A program made the translations under genes and the position numbers. From Phymatolithon calcareum (Eukaryota; Rhodophyta; Florideophyceae; Hapalidiales), in assembly GCA_977006965.1 (NCBI GenBank), contig OZ345381.1, positions 930,001 through 994,000 on the forward strand: a DNA stretch of 64,000 bases. Reading direction: 5' to 3'. Position 1 is the first letter of the stretch; every line of letters starts with the position of its first letter. Positions 9,185 through 18,995 of the stretch are shown in pieces. The notes beneath the pieces were generated by a model. It worked only from the letters and a program-made list of their open reading frames with translations, made no database searches and was not told the origin of the DNA.

Positions 9185-11506
9185 TTTTCAAGATCAACTT
9201 TGCAATTTTCACGTCCGCTCAAGGGAAGAGTGGATCCAGGTCTGCCTGTTTCCTGTGGAGCAGCGAGTCTTCATTATTACCGTGGCAATACTGTAAATCA
9301 ATAATAAATATGAATCAGCAGCTGCTCTTGGGCGATCGATTGATGCACCAACTGATCGCCCCAAGAGCAGCTGTTGCTAGCCAGCCAATAGAGATTCAAT
9401 AAATTTATGAATCAATGTTGAGTCATAAATTTTCTAATCACAAGTCACTGCACACAAATTAATTGTTAGGACAAAGAGCTCCGCGTCTGGGACTTACCGG
9501 CCCCCACCCCTGCCGCCAGCCAGGTATAATATCGCCCCCTGGCTGGGTTTGTCTGGAAAAATCTGGAAAATAATTTCGTCGTACCGAGCAAAAGACAGAA
9601 AAAACGAGTTTGCGGTAAGGATGGAGGTGACAGGCGTGCATGAAAAGCGAAAAGGAAAAGAAGGACAGCCTGAAATTACATAGATCTTCTCAGTCAATAT
9701 CACTTCGAGAGCAGTGCAGCTTGATTTCTGGCTTCGTCTGGGTGATGCGCAGAACTGCGGTTTATATCGGCACGCGAACGGACCGACCGCGTCTATAGCT
9801 GCAGTAGGCAAATTCGGATGTCAAGCCCTTTTCGACGGTCACCGTAGACACAATTAATTTGATTGTAGTCCCTGGTTCGGCATACGCGAAATGCCACAGT
9901 GGTCCGTCGTGTTCATTCTTCAGCTCGCAGAGAGGTTCATATATTGAGGTGCATCTGGACACGACTGCGACACTTCATGCACTGCCAAAAATGGCCATCA
10001 ACCATTTCGTGGTGACCACCATCAATATCTCGGAAGTACAGTGCCACAGTCTTGCCGACTCTAAGTTTGTCGCCAATTTTAATGGCCGTTCGGACCACGG
10101 AGACGACTTCAAACAGTGAAAGGAATTCGCATATGGAGTAATTAGCATGATATGTGTGTAGAGTGATGATGATGATGATCTTCACTCTAAATACCAAATG
10201 TAAGGGCTGTTGGTCAATGCGCGAAATGTTAATGAAGTAGTGTCTACCTCCCGAGCAGGTATTGCTGTTGGCGGCACATTTCGAAAAATCAAGAATGGAA
10301 TCGAGCATCAGTTCCAGTCTCGATTTTGCCCGGTTTGACACTAACTCCGTCCAAATTGGCCTAGATAGAACAAGTCTCGTTATTAAGGTCGCCAGATGCT
10401 GTCGTCCGAGGTCTCCAGCGTCGTTAAGTTCGAGCGCAATGTCCAGTCTGTGCTAAGACTCGACTGGCTTTTCTGTTATGACAAGTCGGTTCCCGGCTCA
10501 GGCACTTTAGTTGACATCTGTGTCAGGATAAATAGAAGTCGAAGCGGAAAACTACTGTACTGTACTCATCATTTTCGAAACTGTGCGCTATGAAAAACCT
10601 CCTTCCTGGACCGCTCGCTACTTGCCCGCGCAATAGTGGGAGTACGGTTCGACGAGGAAGGTGAGACAGAACTTGTTTTGCAGAGTCGCTAGCAATTGAC
10701 AAAGATGGCCGTAGCGTTTGCTACCAACCCGTTTGGGTTGTTTTGAATTAATGATCATATTGGAGTACAAAACTTGGAACTGATATGTGTGGCTCCTCAA
10801 AAGCAATCACGACAAGGGTTGCGAAGTTCATGATTTAAATCGAGTACGCTGATTCTGTGTGTGCACCCTTCAACAAAGTTGTATAAGCCGTTGAAGGTAA
10901 CTATTTGAGAAAGGGGAGATGCTACACTAGAGATACCAACAGAGCTGCTGACACTTGGGAGAGCTCCTCCGAAACCCAGCATGGCTCATCGCTATCCTAC
11001 GAAAATTCCGCACTGCATATATGCGACGGGATAGGACAAATACCAAAACCTACGTCTGCTCCTAAGAGGGTGTCTAGGGTTTTTGTTTTGTTTGGATCTT
11101 TGGTTTTGCAACAGAAAGTCTCAATCATTCAGCACTTCAGTGTATAAAAATGTTAGCAAGTAGACTTCTCGTTTGCTTCACATAAACAGCTCTACAATAA
11201 ACAGTGCGCCGACTGCGCATGCCCCCAGGTTGTAGAAAAGGATGGCACTGTACCTACACGTATGGTAAAGACCACTCGCAAGACATCAGATTCTTCTCGG
11301 CAGAATAACATACCGGTAAAGAGAAGGCACTCAGCTGTCCCGGAACGATCTGACCCAAGTCGACTGGCGTCGTATTTTCCCGCTTATAGGCGTCGTGAGT
11401 CCAATGTGAACATCAGCAGCACCGAGGTCAATTTTTACACCTCTTTACAGTGTTTAAATAGGCTGAATTTCGACACCTCATCAGTACACAGCGTTTGTGT
11501 AAAATA
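9185..11506. other. Long spacer with a hairpin and possible transposon relic
   Basis: No gene is supportable. It contains a strong hairpin (9316-9376, listed separately), an ATG-triplet run inside a 7-bp-arm stem-loop at about 10160-10190, and a CTGTA-type repeat at about 10553-10568. A 134-codon minus frame (9937-10341) ends in DGHFWQCMKCR, faintly like the zinc-binding region of ISXO2/Merlin-type transposases; this is too weak to call. Confidence 0.45.
9316..9376. repeat. Long hairpin with about 22-bp arms
   Basis: Arms 9316-9337 and 9354-9376 are reverse complements, apart from one inserted C and one mismatch in the distal part. They are separated by a 16-nt loop. The arms share CAGCTGCTCTTGGG. 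It sits about 130 bp upstream of the methyltransferase ATG, so it could be a small foldback element or a transcribed hairpin. A/T-rich flanks with GAATC motifs surround it. Confidence 0.65.
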
Positions 11507-11619
11507 GGACCTTTGGTCTAGTGTCTTTGCTAGAAGAATGATTCATCCTTAGGGTTGCGTCGGCTTTCGAGCCGTCTCTAAATTGGATGAGGTCGCGAGT
11601 TCGATTCTCGCAAGGTCCC
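11507..11619 (+). tRNA. tRNA-Pro(AGG) with an anticodon-loop intron and a D-loop insertion
   Basis: Acceptor arms GGACCTT (11507-11513) and AAGGTCC (11612-11618) pair perfectly, with C at 11619 as discriminator. The T-arm is GCGAG-TTCGATT-CTCGC (11595-11611). The D-arm begins TGGTCTAG and continues TGATTC, as in eukaryotic tRNA-Pro. The anticodon stem is CATCC (11544-11548) with GGATG (11585-11589), and the loop begins TTAGGG, giving anticodon AGG at 11551-11553. A 29-nt intron (about 11555-11583) sits at the canonical 37/38 position and folds with CGGCT-TTCG-AGCCG. The D-loop carries about 12 extra bases (TCTTTGCTAGAA, 11524-11535); removing them leaves AGTGGAA, a normal D-loop, and a mature length of 72 nt. 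Confidence 0.85.
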
Positions 11620-12208
11620 CTTCAGAATGCCGTGGTTGGAATTTTTGTCTTGTAGCCAGTCCAGACGGACCTCTTATTGTAGTCCACTTCTCTTTTGGAA
11701 GGCCGTCAAGTTTGCAAGGGATTCGTTAACTCTGCAAAGGATTATCACAGAGACATGCCTCCCTCCTTCATTTATGAAGGATTGGGCTAAAGGCATGTTA
11801 CCTCCTTGTGTGAGGTGCCATCAACATGCGATTGGACAACTGAAGAAAAATTTTCAAGGTCGCTGTGAGGTCTAATCAGACGTGTACGTGGGACACACGA
11901 GAAGCAAAATTGCATCTGATATGGGGGACGCACTCTTCAGAGCATCAGCTGGAGCACTGAAGCCGGAAATGGTGCAGATAGAATCGTTGCCCACACGTGC
12001 AAACGGCCCCGTCCATTCCGATACATTGCGCACAGCAAGGACTTGAACCGTTCAAAAATAAAGTCTATATCGCCACAATTTCCGCTCAACGCTTTATGTA
12101 CAGCGCATTCTCTGCAGAAAAAGCAGAGGTTGTGACAAGAACTACAAATACCAACAGCCACAAGTTTACATTAAGCGAGACATCAAAGAAGCACTCGCAT
12201 ATATATGC
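11620..12208. other. Intergenic spacer
   Basis: Between the tRNA gene and the 3' end of the zeta-COP gene. Short frames at 11627-11875 and 11997-12212 have no recognisable domain. No repeat or RNA is supported. Confidence 0.45.
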
Positions 12209-12772
12209 TTAACTCAAAATCGAACGCGTAAGTTGGTCTCTCGCAGTCTGCAACGCTTGTGAAAGCGTCTGCTCACCAATCGGCACTTGGTCCATGAAGC
12301 TCGTTCCCTGCTGTCCCACGCGTGCCGCAAGTTCAGCCGGCTCGCTCTCCATAATCACGCCCTCCGCGTCGACCAATTCATCAACAACGAGAAGCATGCT
12401 CATCAAATTTCCAAGCACAGCTTCCTCGTACACCTGCCCGCGCATTAGAGTAGATAAACTTTCATCCAGCGTCTGCAGAACCTCCGCCATGATCAATTCG
12501 TTCTCCGAAGACCCACCGACGACAAATAAGAATAAGTCTTCTGCTTGCTTGTAGGATACGACATAGTTGCCGAACTCCATCACGTCAATCGTGTCCGAGA
12601 TGTCTCCCAAAGTCTGAATTTTCCGCAGCAGGCTCATTTCAAATGAACGCTGCGACTCAAGATCCGGCCATTCCTTTCGGTCGCAAAATCGTGAGCAGAT
12701 ACGCTTCCCTTCGTCGTTTATCACGATTACTGCCTTCACCAGCGGCTGCTGCACCCCAGATAGCGCCTGCAT
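12209..12772 (-). CDS. COPZ: Coatomer subunit zeta
   Basis: 187-residue small coat subunit with the longin-like fold of zeta-COP and AP sigma subunits. It starts VKAVIVINDEGKRICSRF and continues with FGNYVVSYKQAEDLFLFVVGG and NELIMAEVLQTLDESL, all in family order. Length is typical (about 175-190). Zeta-COP pairs with gamma-COP in the F-subcomplex of COPI, which forms Golgi-to-ER retrieval vesicles. The C-terminal stretch (PIGEQTLSQALQTARDQL) is the usual amphipathic end. Intronless. It is divergent from the mitochondrial processing peptidase gene across 271 bp. The KDEL receptor nearby in this window is a COPI cargo. Confidence 0.95.
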   Translation of the reverse strand: MQALSGVQQPLVKAVIVINDEGKRICSRFCDRKEWPDLESQRSFEMSLLRKIQTLGDISDTIDVMEFGNYVVSYKQAEDLFLFVVGGSSENELIMAEVLQTLDESLSTLMRGQVYEEAVLGNLMSMLLVVDELVDAEGVIMESEPAELAARVGQQGTSFMDQVPIGEQTLSQALQTARDQLTRSILS

Positions 12773-13043
12773 GACAATGATTCAAAATTTGGAGCAAACG
12801 GACAGACCTTGACTGAACTGGCGGCTGCTTGACTACCACAGCGTAATATTCCCGTAGGGGTGTTTTGATGTAAAATACGAAGATGCAATGATATTTTTCG
12901 CAATTTTCAGAAAATCAGTCAAAAATAAAGCAATATTAAATGCCAATTACAGTACAGGACGAGAAACCTCCGGCTGCATTTTTTCCTCCAAGCGTATTCA
13001 TTCCGATCCTCATCACAGTTCCTCGTCATCACCCCGCATAAAT
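12773..13043. promoter_or_regulatory. Shared divergent promoter region, zeta-COP / MPP beta
   Basis: 271 bp separate two ATGs pointing away from each other, so both promoters must lie here or overlap the 5' ends. No TATA box or other element is clearly recognisable. The inference rests on gene orientation only. Confidence 0.45.
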
Positions 13044-14540
13044 ATGGCGGCGATTGCTCGCGCAAGCGTTCGGCGCGCTCTATCCACTGCCGTCGCGACC
13101 AATCCATCTTTCAAGCAGCCTGTCACTACAGGAGGAGTCTACGGTGCTCTTAAGCGTGCTCTCGGCCCGAATGCCGATCCCTTGCCTCCAGGCTATACCG
13201 TCGCACCCGAGCTTCTGAAGGAGGTTCCGACGCGCGTTACAACTCTCCCTAATGGCTTCCGCGTCGCCTCTGAAACGAGCCCTGTAGGGTCCGCCGTTGT
13301 TGGGGTCTGGATCGACGCAGGAACTCGTTTTGAACCGGAAAACGTGAACGGTGCCGCGCATTTCTTAGAGCATCTTATTTTTAAAGGAACCAAGAACAAA
13401 ACCCAGCGAAGCATCGAGGTTGGCGTAGAGGACATCGGTGCCCATCTCAACGCCTACACCAGCCGAGAACAAACTGTGTATTACGCCCGATCGCTCAAGA
13501 AGGATGTTCCTGCTATGACCGAGTTGTTGTCGGACATTTTGCAGAATTCTGAGGTTTCAGACGCTGCTGTTAACCGTGAGCGTGACGTCATTTTGCGTGA
13601 GATGGAAGAAGTTAATCAGGTTCCGGAAGAAGTCGTCTTCGATTATCTACATCACACAGCATACCAGGATTGCCCGCTGAGCAAGACCATTCTTGGACCC
13701 CCGGAGAAAATCAAAACGCTTGTCCGTGATGATTTGAAGGCATATGTCGCTGAACACTACAAGCCGCATCGAATGATCCTCGCCGCGGCGGGCGATGTGG
13801 ATCACGACGAATTGGTGAAACTTGCCACTTCCCACTTTGGAAAATTGCCCACAGATCCCTCCGGCAGAACATCGCGTCACCTCGTCGAGGCGGAACCTGC
13901 CTATCTTGTTGGATCTGACGTGCGTATCCGCAATGATGACATGCCGGTCGCACATTTCGCGATTGCCTTCGAGTCGTGCGGGTGGACGCACCCCGACGCT
14001 GTTTCCTTTATGGTGCTTCAGTCTCTCATGGGGACGTATGAGCGATCGGCGACGTCAGGAGCTAATAGTTCTTTCCGACTCGCATCTGGGTTGTCACAGG
14101 TGCCAAATGCGAAGAGTGCAACTACATTCAATACGACGTATACTGATACCGGATTGTTTGGCGTGTACGCTGTCGGAGAAGCACCTGAATTGGACGATAT
14201 TGCGCATAAGATCTTGTTTGAGCTGGTGCGTAATTGCACAAAGGTCGATGAACAACAGCTCGCCAACGCCAAGATGGCTCTGAAGACCAGTCTTCTCGCG
14301 CAGCTGGATGGTCCTACTGCGGTAGCTGAGGAGATTGGACGACAAATGCTTGTGTACGGACGTCGCATTCCGGTTGCGGAGTGGTTCGCCAGGATTGATG
14401 CGGTGGACGCGGATGCTATTAAGCGTATAGCGAACAAGTACATTTTTGACCGCGAAATTGCTGTGACTGCGATGGGCCCTATTCATGATCTTCCCGATTA
14501 CAATTGGCTGCGGCGTCGCACATACACGAACCTGACGTAA
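13044..14540 (+). CDS. Mitochondrial processing peptidase beta subunit
   Basis: 498 residues from ATG at 13044 (MAAIARASVRRALSTA, a basic Ser/Ala-rich mitochondrial presequence). The frame stays open 52 codons upstream to another ATG at 12888, but that extension is A/T-rich and unlike the family. The M16 zinc-binding motif is HFLEH (residues 106-110) within AAHFLEHLIFKGT, followed by NAYTSREQTVYYA and the glutamate-rich NRERDVILREMEEV. Beta-MPP is the catalytic subunit that removes presequences from imported proteins in the matrix; in many lineages it doubles as the core-1 protein of complex III. Intact catalytic residues argue for peptidase function. Intronless; its 3' end faces the KDEL receptor gene. 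Confidence 0.93.
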   Translation: MAAIARASVRRALSTAVATNPSFKQPVTTGGVYGALKRALGPNADPLPPGYTVAPELLKEVPTRVTTLPNGFRVASETSPVGSAVVGVWIDAGTRFEPENVNGAAHFLEHLIFKGTKNKTQRSIEVGVEDIGAHLNAYTSREQTVYYARSLKKDVPAMTELLSDILQNSEVSDAAVNRERDVILREMEEVNQVPEEVVFDYLHHTAYQDCPLSKTILGPPEKIKTLVRDDLKAYVAEHYKPHRMILAAAGDVDHDELVKLATSHFGKLPTDPSGRTSRHLVEAEPAYLVGSDVRIRNDDMPVAHFAIAFESCGWTHPDAVSFMVLQSLMGTYERSATSGANSSFRLASGLSQVPNAKSATTFNTTYTDTGLFGVYAVGEAPELDDIAHKILFELVRNCTKVDEQQLANAKMALKTSLLAQLDGPTAVAEEIGRQMLVYGRRIPVAEWFARIDAVDADAIKRIANKYIFDREIAVTAMGPIHDLPDYNWLRRRTYTNLT

Positions 14541-14890
14541 GGTTAGGGTGGTGGTCCTATTGAGGTCAAAAGTTTTGCATCAGCGTGACATTTCGTTCTA
14601 GTAAAGTAACAATGGATTGTGGAGAATGTATGTTTCGTCGTACTGTCTGTAGATGTTTGGAACAGGCGACAGAACAAGGCGGCGACGAAGTGCCTTCCGT
14701 GTGTCTGCTTGTCTTGCGCAACCCAAGCAAGTTCCTGGAGAAGAAAAAGCTATACTGCAAAAACCAGAAAAGCCTGCGTGGACAGCATTGATTTACTTGC
14801 CCAAGAGATAATTTTATGGATTCTTTAAGATCATAAATCTGTCTGTCGGTCGAGGCAGCAGGTACGATATTGAGTGAGGTAAACGAAAAC
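14541..14890. other. Convergent 3' spacer
   Basis: About 350 bp between the ends of MPP beta and the KDEL receptor. I see no coding signal beyond short overlapping frames. It probably holds both 3' UTRs and poly(A) sites. Confidence 0.45.
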
Positions 14891-15547
14891 TTATGGAGGC
14901 AGGCGGAGTTTCTTTCCCTGCTTCCGACTGAGGTAATAATAATAAAAGAAGTCAGCATACAGGCCAGTCTGAACAACGCCGCAGGACCAGGCAAGCCATT
15001 GATTGTGACGATGCTCTGTATAGTAACGCCAAATCCAGTTAAAAATGTATAAAAACCGATACATTCCCAGGCAGAAAATGTAGTGCGAAGTAATGTTTTC
15101 AACCTCTCTGGTCTTACGCAGTAAAAACAATTGCGGGAGAATAGCTACGACCTCGAGAAACACGGAAAACGCCCAAATGACCTCGAAAACGGTGAGACGG
15201 AGATGGAATATCAGTGCCAGGAGAGCCGAGCCCCCGAGCAGAAACTCAATGCGGAACGTGTCGTGCACTTTATCGTACGTGTGCTTGTACTTGACGTAGA
15301 TGAGATAAATTGTGTAGCCCGACGACGAGAGAAACAAGATCTTCATGATGGTGTTGTAAAATGTGAGCGCTGAGTGCCAGGGAACGTTGAACAGAAGATC
15401 GACATAACGCGAGGCAAATACAATGCCATAGAGCACTTGTGTTTTCAAAGAGACACCAGCGCATGAATGTGACGTCTGAATCTTGAGCAATAGCAAGAAA
15501 ATTGATACCACATGCATGATATCACCTCCAAGTCGGAAGATATTCAT
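14891..15547 (-). CDS. ERD2: ER lumen protein-retaining receptor (KDEL receptor)
   Basis: 218-residue protein with seven hydrophobic segments, intronless. Hallmarks run in order: MNIFRLGGDIMHVVSIFLLLLKI, SCAGVSLKTQ, RYVDLLF, then EVENITSHYIFCLGMYRFLYIFNWIWRYY and the C-terminal GLYADFFYYYYL. Length is typical (about 212-220). The receptor binds C-terminal HDEL/KDEL signals in the Golgi and returns ER residents through COPI vesicles. The cytosolic C-terminus is short and Lys/Arg-rich (SRKQGKKLRLPP), consistent with COPI retrieval. The start ATG at 15547 coincides with the conserved N-terminus. Confidence 0.96.
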   Translation of the reverse strand: MNIFRLGGDIMHVVSIFLLLLKIQTSHSCAGVSLKTQVLYGIVFASRYVDLLFNVPWHSALTFYNTIMKILFLSSSGYTIYLIYVKYKHTYDKVHDTFRIEFLLGGSALLALIFHLRLTVFEVIWAFSVFLEVVAILPQLFLLRKTREVENITSHYIFCLGMYRFLYIFNWIWRYYTEHRHNQWLAWSCGVVQTGLYADFFYYYYLSRKQGKKLRLPP

Positions 15548-16046
15548 GGTGGCGAACCAATTTCAGAGATATCCTCTGCAACTTGAAAGGTCAACGCGGA
15601 AAAGCCACCTGATAAACAGTGTCCCCCAAGGGTGAGCGGAGCGCCCTTGGATGCGGCGCGTGGAAAGATCGCTGTGCCACCAAGCGCAAGATGTCGAATC
15701 GAATCGTGATTCGTAAAGTCGATGGTCTAATGGTTCCACCGCATCGGCATGAAGACTTCACTGTTTAGGAGGGGAATGTTTGAGCAATCAATATAAAAAT
15801 TAACAATCAACATACTGTAAGAGATCAGGCGTCTCTTATTGGGCACTAAATGGAGTGGAATCTCCTACGTTGCAATGTCGTTTTTCAGGCCAGATGCATG
15901 AAAGTCCGGCACCTGCAGCTGGGATAGGTGTCTTGATTTTATCGCATGCAATCAGAGATTCAACACAGCTGTTGGAAGCGCTTACCGTTCACGTACTCCT
16001 TACGCCCCATACATTTAAACCTCTCCGCGCACGTTTTCCTGTGCTC
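15548..16046. promoter_or_regulatory. Divergent spacer, KDEL receptor / maspardin
   Basis: About 500 bp between two divergent genes. The open frame of the maspardin gene extends into it from a GTG at 15855, but that part is not family-like. I see no clear promoter motif. Near 15720 a TGGTCTAATGGTT segment resembles a tRNA D-arm, but no matching T-arm or acceptor follows. Confidence 0.4.
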
Positions 16047-17222
16047 ATGGACGTATCTTCATCGCAGGTGTACGCCAATTTCCGCGCCTGGGTACCGCGC
16101 AACCTGATTCCCGTCGGCGCGCTCAATCCACAAGAATGGTTGTACTACGACTGGGGTCCTCGTTCCTATCCCGAACCAGTGGTCTGTCTCCATGGGCTGG
16201 TCGGCTCAGCAGAGTCTTTTTTCCTTCAAGTAACATCTCTCGCTCCCCGTGGTTACCGAGTGATATCCGTGCAAATCGCGGAGTACTGGACCGTGCAAGA
16301 CTTTTGCGACGCCCTGCAATCCTTCCTGGATATGCTTAATATCTCTCGCGTGCATTTCTACGGCGTCGACATAGGCGGCTTTCTGGCCATGAACTATTTA
16401 GCACGACATCCAGAACGAGTCGCGTCCATAGTCCTCACCCATTCGTATCTTAGTACGGAGAATCTGCAGCTTAACATGCGCTACTCCGCGGGGGTCTTGC
16501 GATGGCTTCCCGATTTTCTCGTTCGCGGCGCTGTCCGAGATACATTTCCGAAGGGCCGATTTGAGCTCCCCATTGCAAGCGCCGCTGAGTTTGTTATCCG
16601 TAATACCATGACTGCGACACGAGGGCAACTCGCATCGCGGCTCGCACTTGCGATCTCCAAGTCCTCTGTTGTGGGACGACATCGACTCCCTGAACATAGG
16701 ATTACGCTTATTGATTCGATAGAGCGTTCGCGCGAACGGGATGTCGAGGTCGCGTTTGAGACTGCCAGATTTCTCCCAGGTGCAAAGCGCGCTCTGCTCA
16801 AGGGTGGTGGCGACTTTCCGTACATCTCTGAGGCCGACGAGGTCAACATGCATCTTATTGTGCATCTGCGTCGAAATGCCGTTGCGCCCACGCAAGCACA
16901 AGAAATTCCGCCGCCTGCGCTTCTCCCGAAGGTGTGGCGACACGATAGAACTGAAGCTGGGTCGCCCGTTTCACCGACAAGGTCAGAAAACGTGGTGAAG
17001 GATCAAGAAGAGGTAGATGTCAACGGTGAGGAGAATGATATTGACAACGAAGAAGAAGAAGAAGCTGAAAAAGCTCCATTGTTGAACGAATTTTTGCCCG
17101 AGAGTCAAGATGGCTTTCTGTCAACTGTTATGTCGCAATCTGATGGGGATCTAAATGTCTCTGTGTCTAAAGTACTTGAAGCTGATTGTGCCACTTCTGG
17201 GGATCCGCTCACCTCTCGGTAA
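16047..17222 (+). CDS. Maspardin-like alpha/beta-hydrolase (SPG21 homologue)
   Basis: 391 residues from the ATG at 16047. The start is chosen because MDVSSSQVYANFRAWVPRN aligns with the maspardin N-terminus. Family signposts: LYYDWGPRSYPEPVVCLHG, GYRVISVQIAEYW, the elbow GVDIGG (D108 where hydrolases carry Ser), HSYLST and LLKGGGDFPYISEADEVN. Animal maspardin is an endosomal/trans-Golgi protein thought to be non-enzymatic; the replaced nucleophile here agrees. The tail after about residue 300 is an extra acidic extension (runs of Glu/Asp near residues 320-345) absent from the roughly 308-residue human protein. A role in vesicle trafficking is inferred from the family. Convergent with SEC61 alpha. 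Confidence 0.85.
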   Translation: MDVSSSQVYANFRAWVPRNLIPVGALNPQEWLYYDWGPRSYPEPVVCLHGLVGSAESFFLQVTSLAPRGYRVISVQIAEYWTVQDFCDALQSFLDMLNISRVHFYGVDIGGFLAMNYLARHPERVASIVLTHSYLSTENLQLNMRYSAGVLRWLPDFLVRGAVRDTFPKGRFELPIASAAEFVIRNTMTATRGQLASRLALAISKSSVVGRHRLPEHRITLIDSIERSRERDVEVAFETARFLPGAKRALLKGGGDFPYISEADEVNMHLIVHLRRNAVAPTQAQEIPPPALLPKVWRHDRTEAGSPVSPTRSENVVKDQEEVDVNGEENDIDNEEEEEAEKAPLLNEFLPESQDGFLSTVMSQSDGDLNVSVSKVLEADCATSGDPLTSR

Positions 17223-17576
17223 CTGGACTAATTCAAGGATGACTCTAATAAAAGTAAATCGTAATTTTTATTTAATAGAATGACGACTTACAAGATATCC
17301 TACTGCATGTGGACGCCAACTCGTTTATCTTTATTGATGCCTCGCCCGTTAAAGGCACTTCGTTCAGCGATGAGGCGCCAAATAGGCGCGAAACATTCGA
17401 ATCATTCCCTAACAATACTGTTCAAGATCCGACTGTAATGCGGATGCGCTAAAAGGAACGGAAGACGAAAAACGATGCCTTCGGAAAAATATGTCGGATT
17501 CTTTCCATTTGTTGGCCATGCGGTCGTAGAACGAGAGCAGAGCTCGTACAACAAAGTGCCATCTGTGGAACAAACA
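17223..17576. other. Convergent 3' spacer
   Basis: About 350 bp between maspardin and SEC61 alpha stop codons. No feature is seen other than likely 3' UTRs. Confidence 0.45.
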
Positions 17577-18995
17577 TTAGTTGAAGAACATCAACCCTGA
17601 ATCGCCTGCACCCTCTTTTGCAAAGATTTCGAAGTATTGATAGATGATAGTGACAGCCATTAGAATTCCAGTTCCAGATCCAATGGCCCCCAAGAAGTCG
17701 GCCATAATCGTGAGCAAACCAATGCAAATACCACCGAAAGCGGCGGCGGTCGGAATGTAGCGATTGAGCTCCTTGACGAGTGAGGTATCGCGATGTCCCT
17801 TGAGAGTCATTTGCTGATCGCGAAGCTGACGCGCAACGTCACGTGCTGACGAGCCGGATACTTCAATCCAGTATTTGCTGAACAATCCACAAGCCGACAA
17901 AATGAAGGCCAGATAAAGCACAGCGCGAATAGGGTCCTCGATCACGGCCAGGATGTTCCTTGGACGGGAGATATAGTAGGCGAGACCGCCGATGGGATAC
18001 ATCTGGTTGGAATCCTGACGAGTCGTCCATCGACCGACAATGTTGACGAAAACATTGTTGGGATAGCGGGTGTACAGCAATTGAGAAACGAAGTAGAGAT
18101 TCGAGACGAGAGCCGTCTGCAAAATGATTGGAATGTTGGAGGTATAGAACAGCTTGATCGGATAGGAACCCTGAGCCCCGCGAACACGGTTGGACTTCAC
18201 CGGAAGATCGACACGGAAGCCCTGGAAGTAAATGACGATGGCAAACACAAGCACGGTAGCGAGAAGGTTGGAAACATTGGGGAGATCAGGGCGGAAGAGA
18301 GCCTCACGAAGTGCACGAATCTTGTCTCCTCGGGTGATGAGAAGATGGAAGAATGCGATAATTGCACCCTCAAACTCGACGCCGCGGCCAATGTTGATGG
18401 TGGTCGGTGACAGGGAAGACCAGACGATTGTCTCACAAATGTTGGTGGCAATAAACAGGGAAATACCAGACCCGAGACCATAACCCTTTTGAAGCAATTC
18501 ATCGAGAAGAAGAACGATGACTCCGGCGACAAAGAGCTGGGTGACAATAAGCATGGCATTACCAGTTCCGAGAACAGCAAGATCGCCATACATTCCTGAG
18601 AAGACATACATAGAGGACTGAGCCAGACAGATGAGAAGACCCACAAGCTTTTCGGCACCGGAGAAGAGGGCGCGATCATCTTTAAGACCCTGGTCCACGT
18701 GAATGATTTTTGTACCAGCCAAGAACTGCATGATCATTGACGAGGTGATAATTGGAGAAATTCCAAGCTCCATCAGTGTACCTCTATTGGATGCCGCCAG
18801 GACGGCACGCATGAAGTAAAGAGGATCGGAACTTTTTGTGTTTTTGACGCCATAAAGTGGAATTTGACAACAGACGAGGAAAATGAAGAGAGTGACAGTG
18901 GTCCACATAACCTTCTCCTTGAAACCGACGCGCTTGTTGGGCTGCTCAATTTCTGGCAGCAAGGGCATGAACGGTCGGACGATGGTGCGCCACAT
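17577..18995 (-). CDS. SEC61A: Protein transport protein SEC61 subunit alpha
   Basis: 472 residues from ATG at 18995; the open frame extends 33 codons further but the conserved start is [19 protein letters not shown]. Ten transmembrane segments are expected. The conserved plug/pore region reads [24 protein letters not shown], and downstream [18 protein letters not shown] and [12 protein letters not shown] are diagnostic cytosolic-loop sequences. SEC61 alpha is the channel of the ER translocon through which secretory and membrane proteins pass. Length matches the family (about 475). Intronless. Its 5' end faces the coiled-coil gene across about 500 bp. A SEC61 gene next to KDEL-receptor and COPI genes is notable, but no regulatory link can be shown. 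Confidence 0.96.
   Translation of the reverse strand: MWRTIVRPFMPLLPEIEQPNKRVGFKEKVMWTTVTLFIFLVCCQIPLYGVKNTKSSDPLYFMRAVLAASNRGTLMELGISPIITSSMIMQFLAGTKIIHVDQGLKDDRALFSGAEKLVGLLICLAQSSMYVFSGMYGDLAVLGTGNAMLIVTQLFVAGVIVLLLDELLQKGYGLGSGISLFIATNICETIVWSSLSPTTINIGRGVEFEGAIIAFFHLLITRGDKIRALREALFRPDLPNVSNLLATVLVFAIVIYFQGFRVDLPVKSNRVRGAQGSYPIKLFYTSNIPIILQTALVSNLYFVSQLLYTRYPNNVFVNIVGRWTTRQDSNQMYPIGGLAYYISRPRNILAVIEDPIRAVLYLAFILSACGLFSKYWIEVSGSSARDVARQLRDQQMTLKGHRDTSLVKELNRYIPTAAAFGGICIGLLTIMADFLGAIGSGTGILMAVTIIYQYFEIFAKEGAGDSGLMFFN

Noticed and set aside
12888-13043. N-terminal extension of MPP beta
   Set aside because: A/T-rich and unlike the family; the ATG at 13044 begins a typical mitochondrial presequence.
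15700-15775. tRNA-like D-arm (TGGTCTAATGGTT), considered also as a permuted tRNA
   Set aside because: No TTCRA T-loop or matching acceptor arms on either side.
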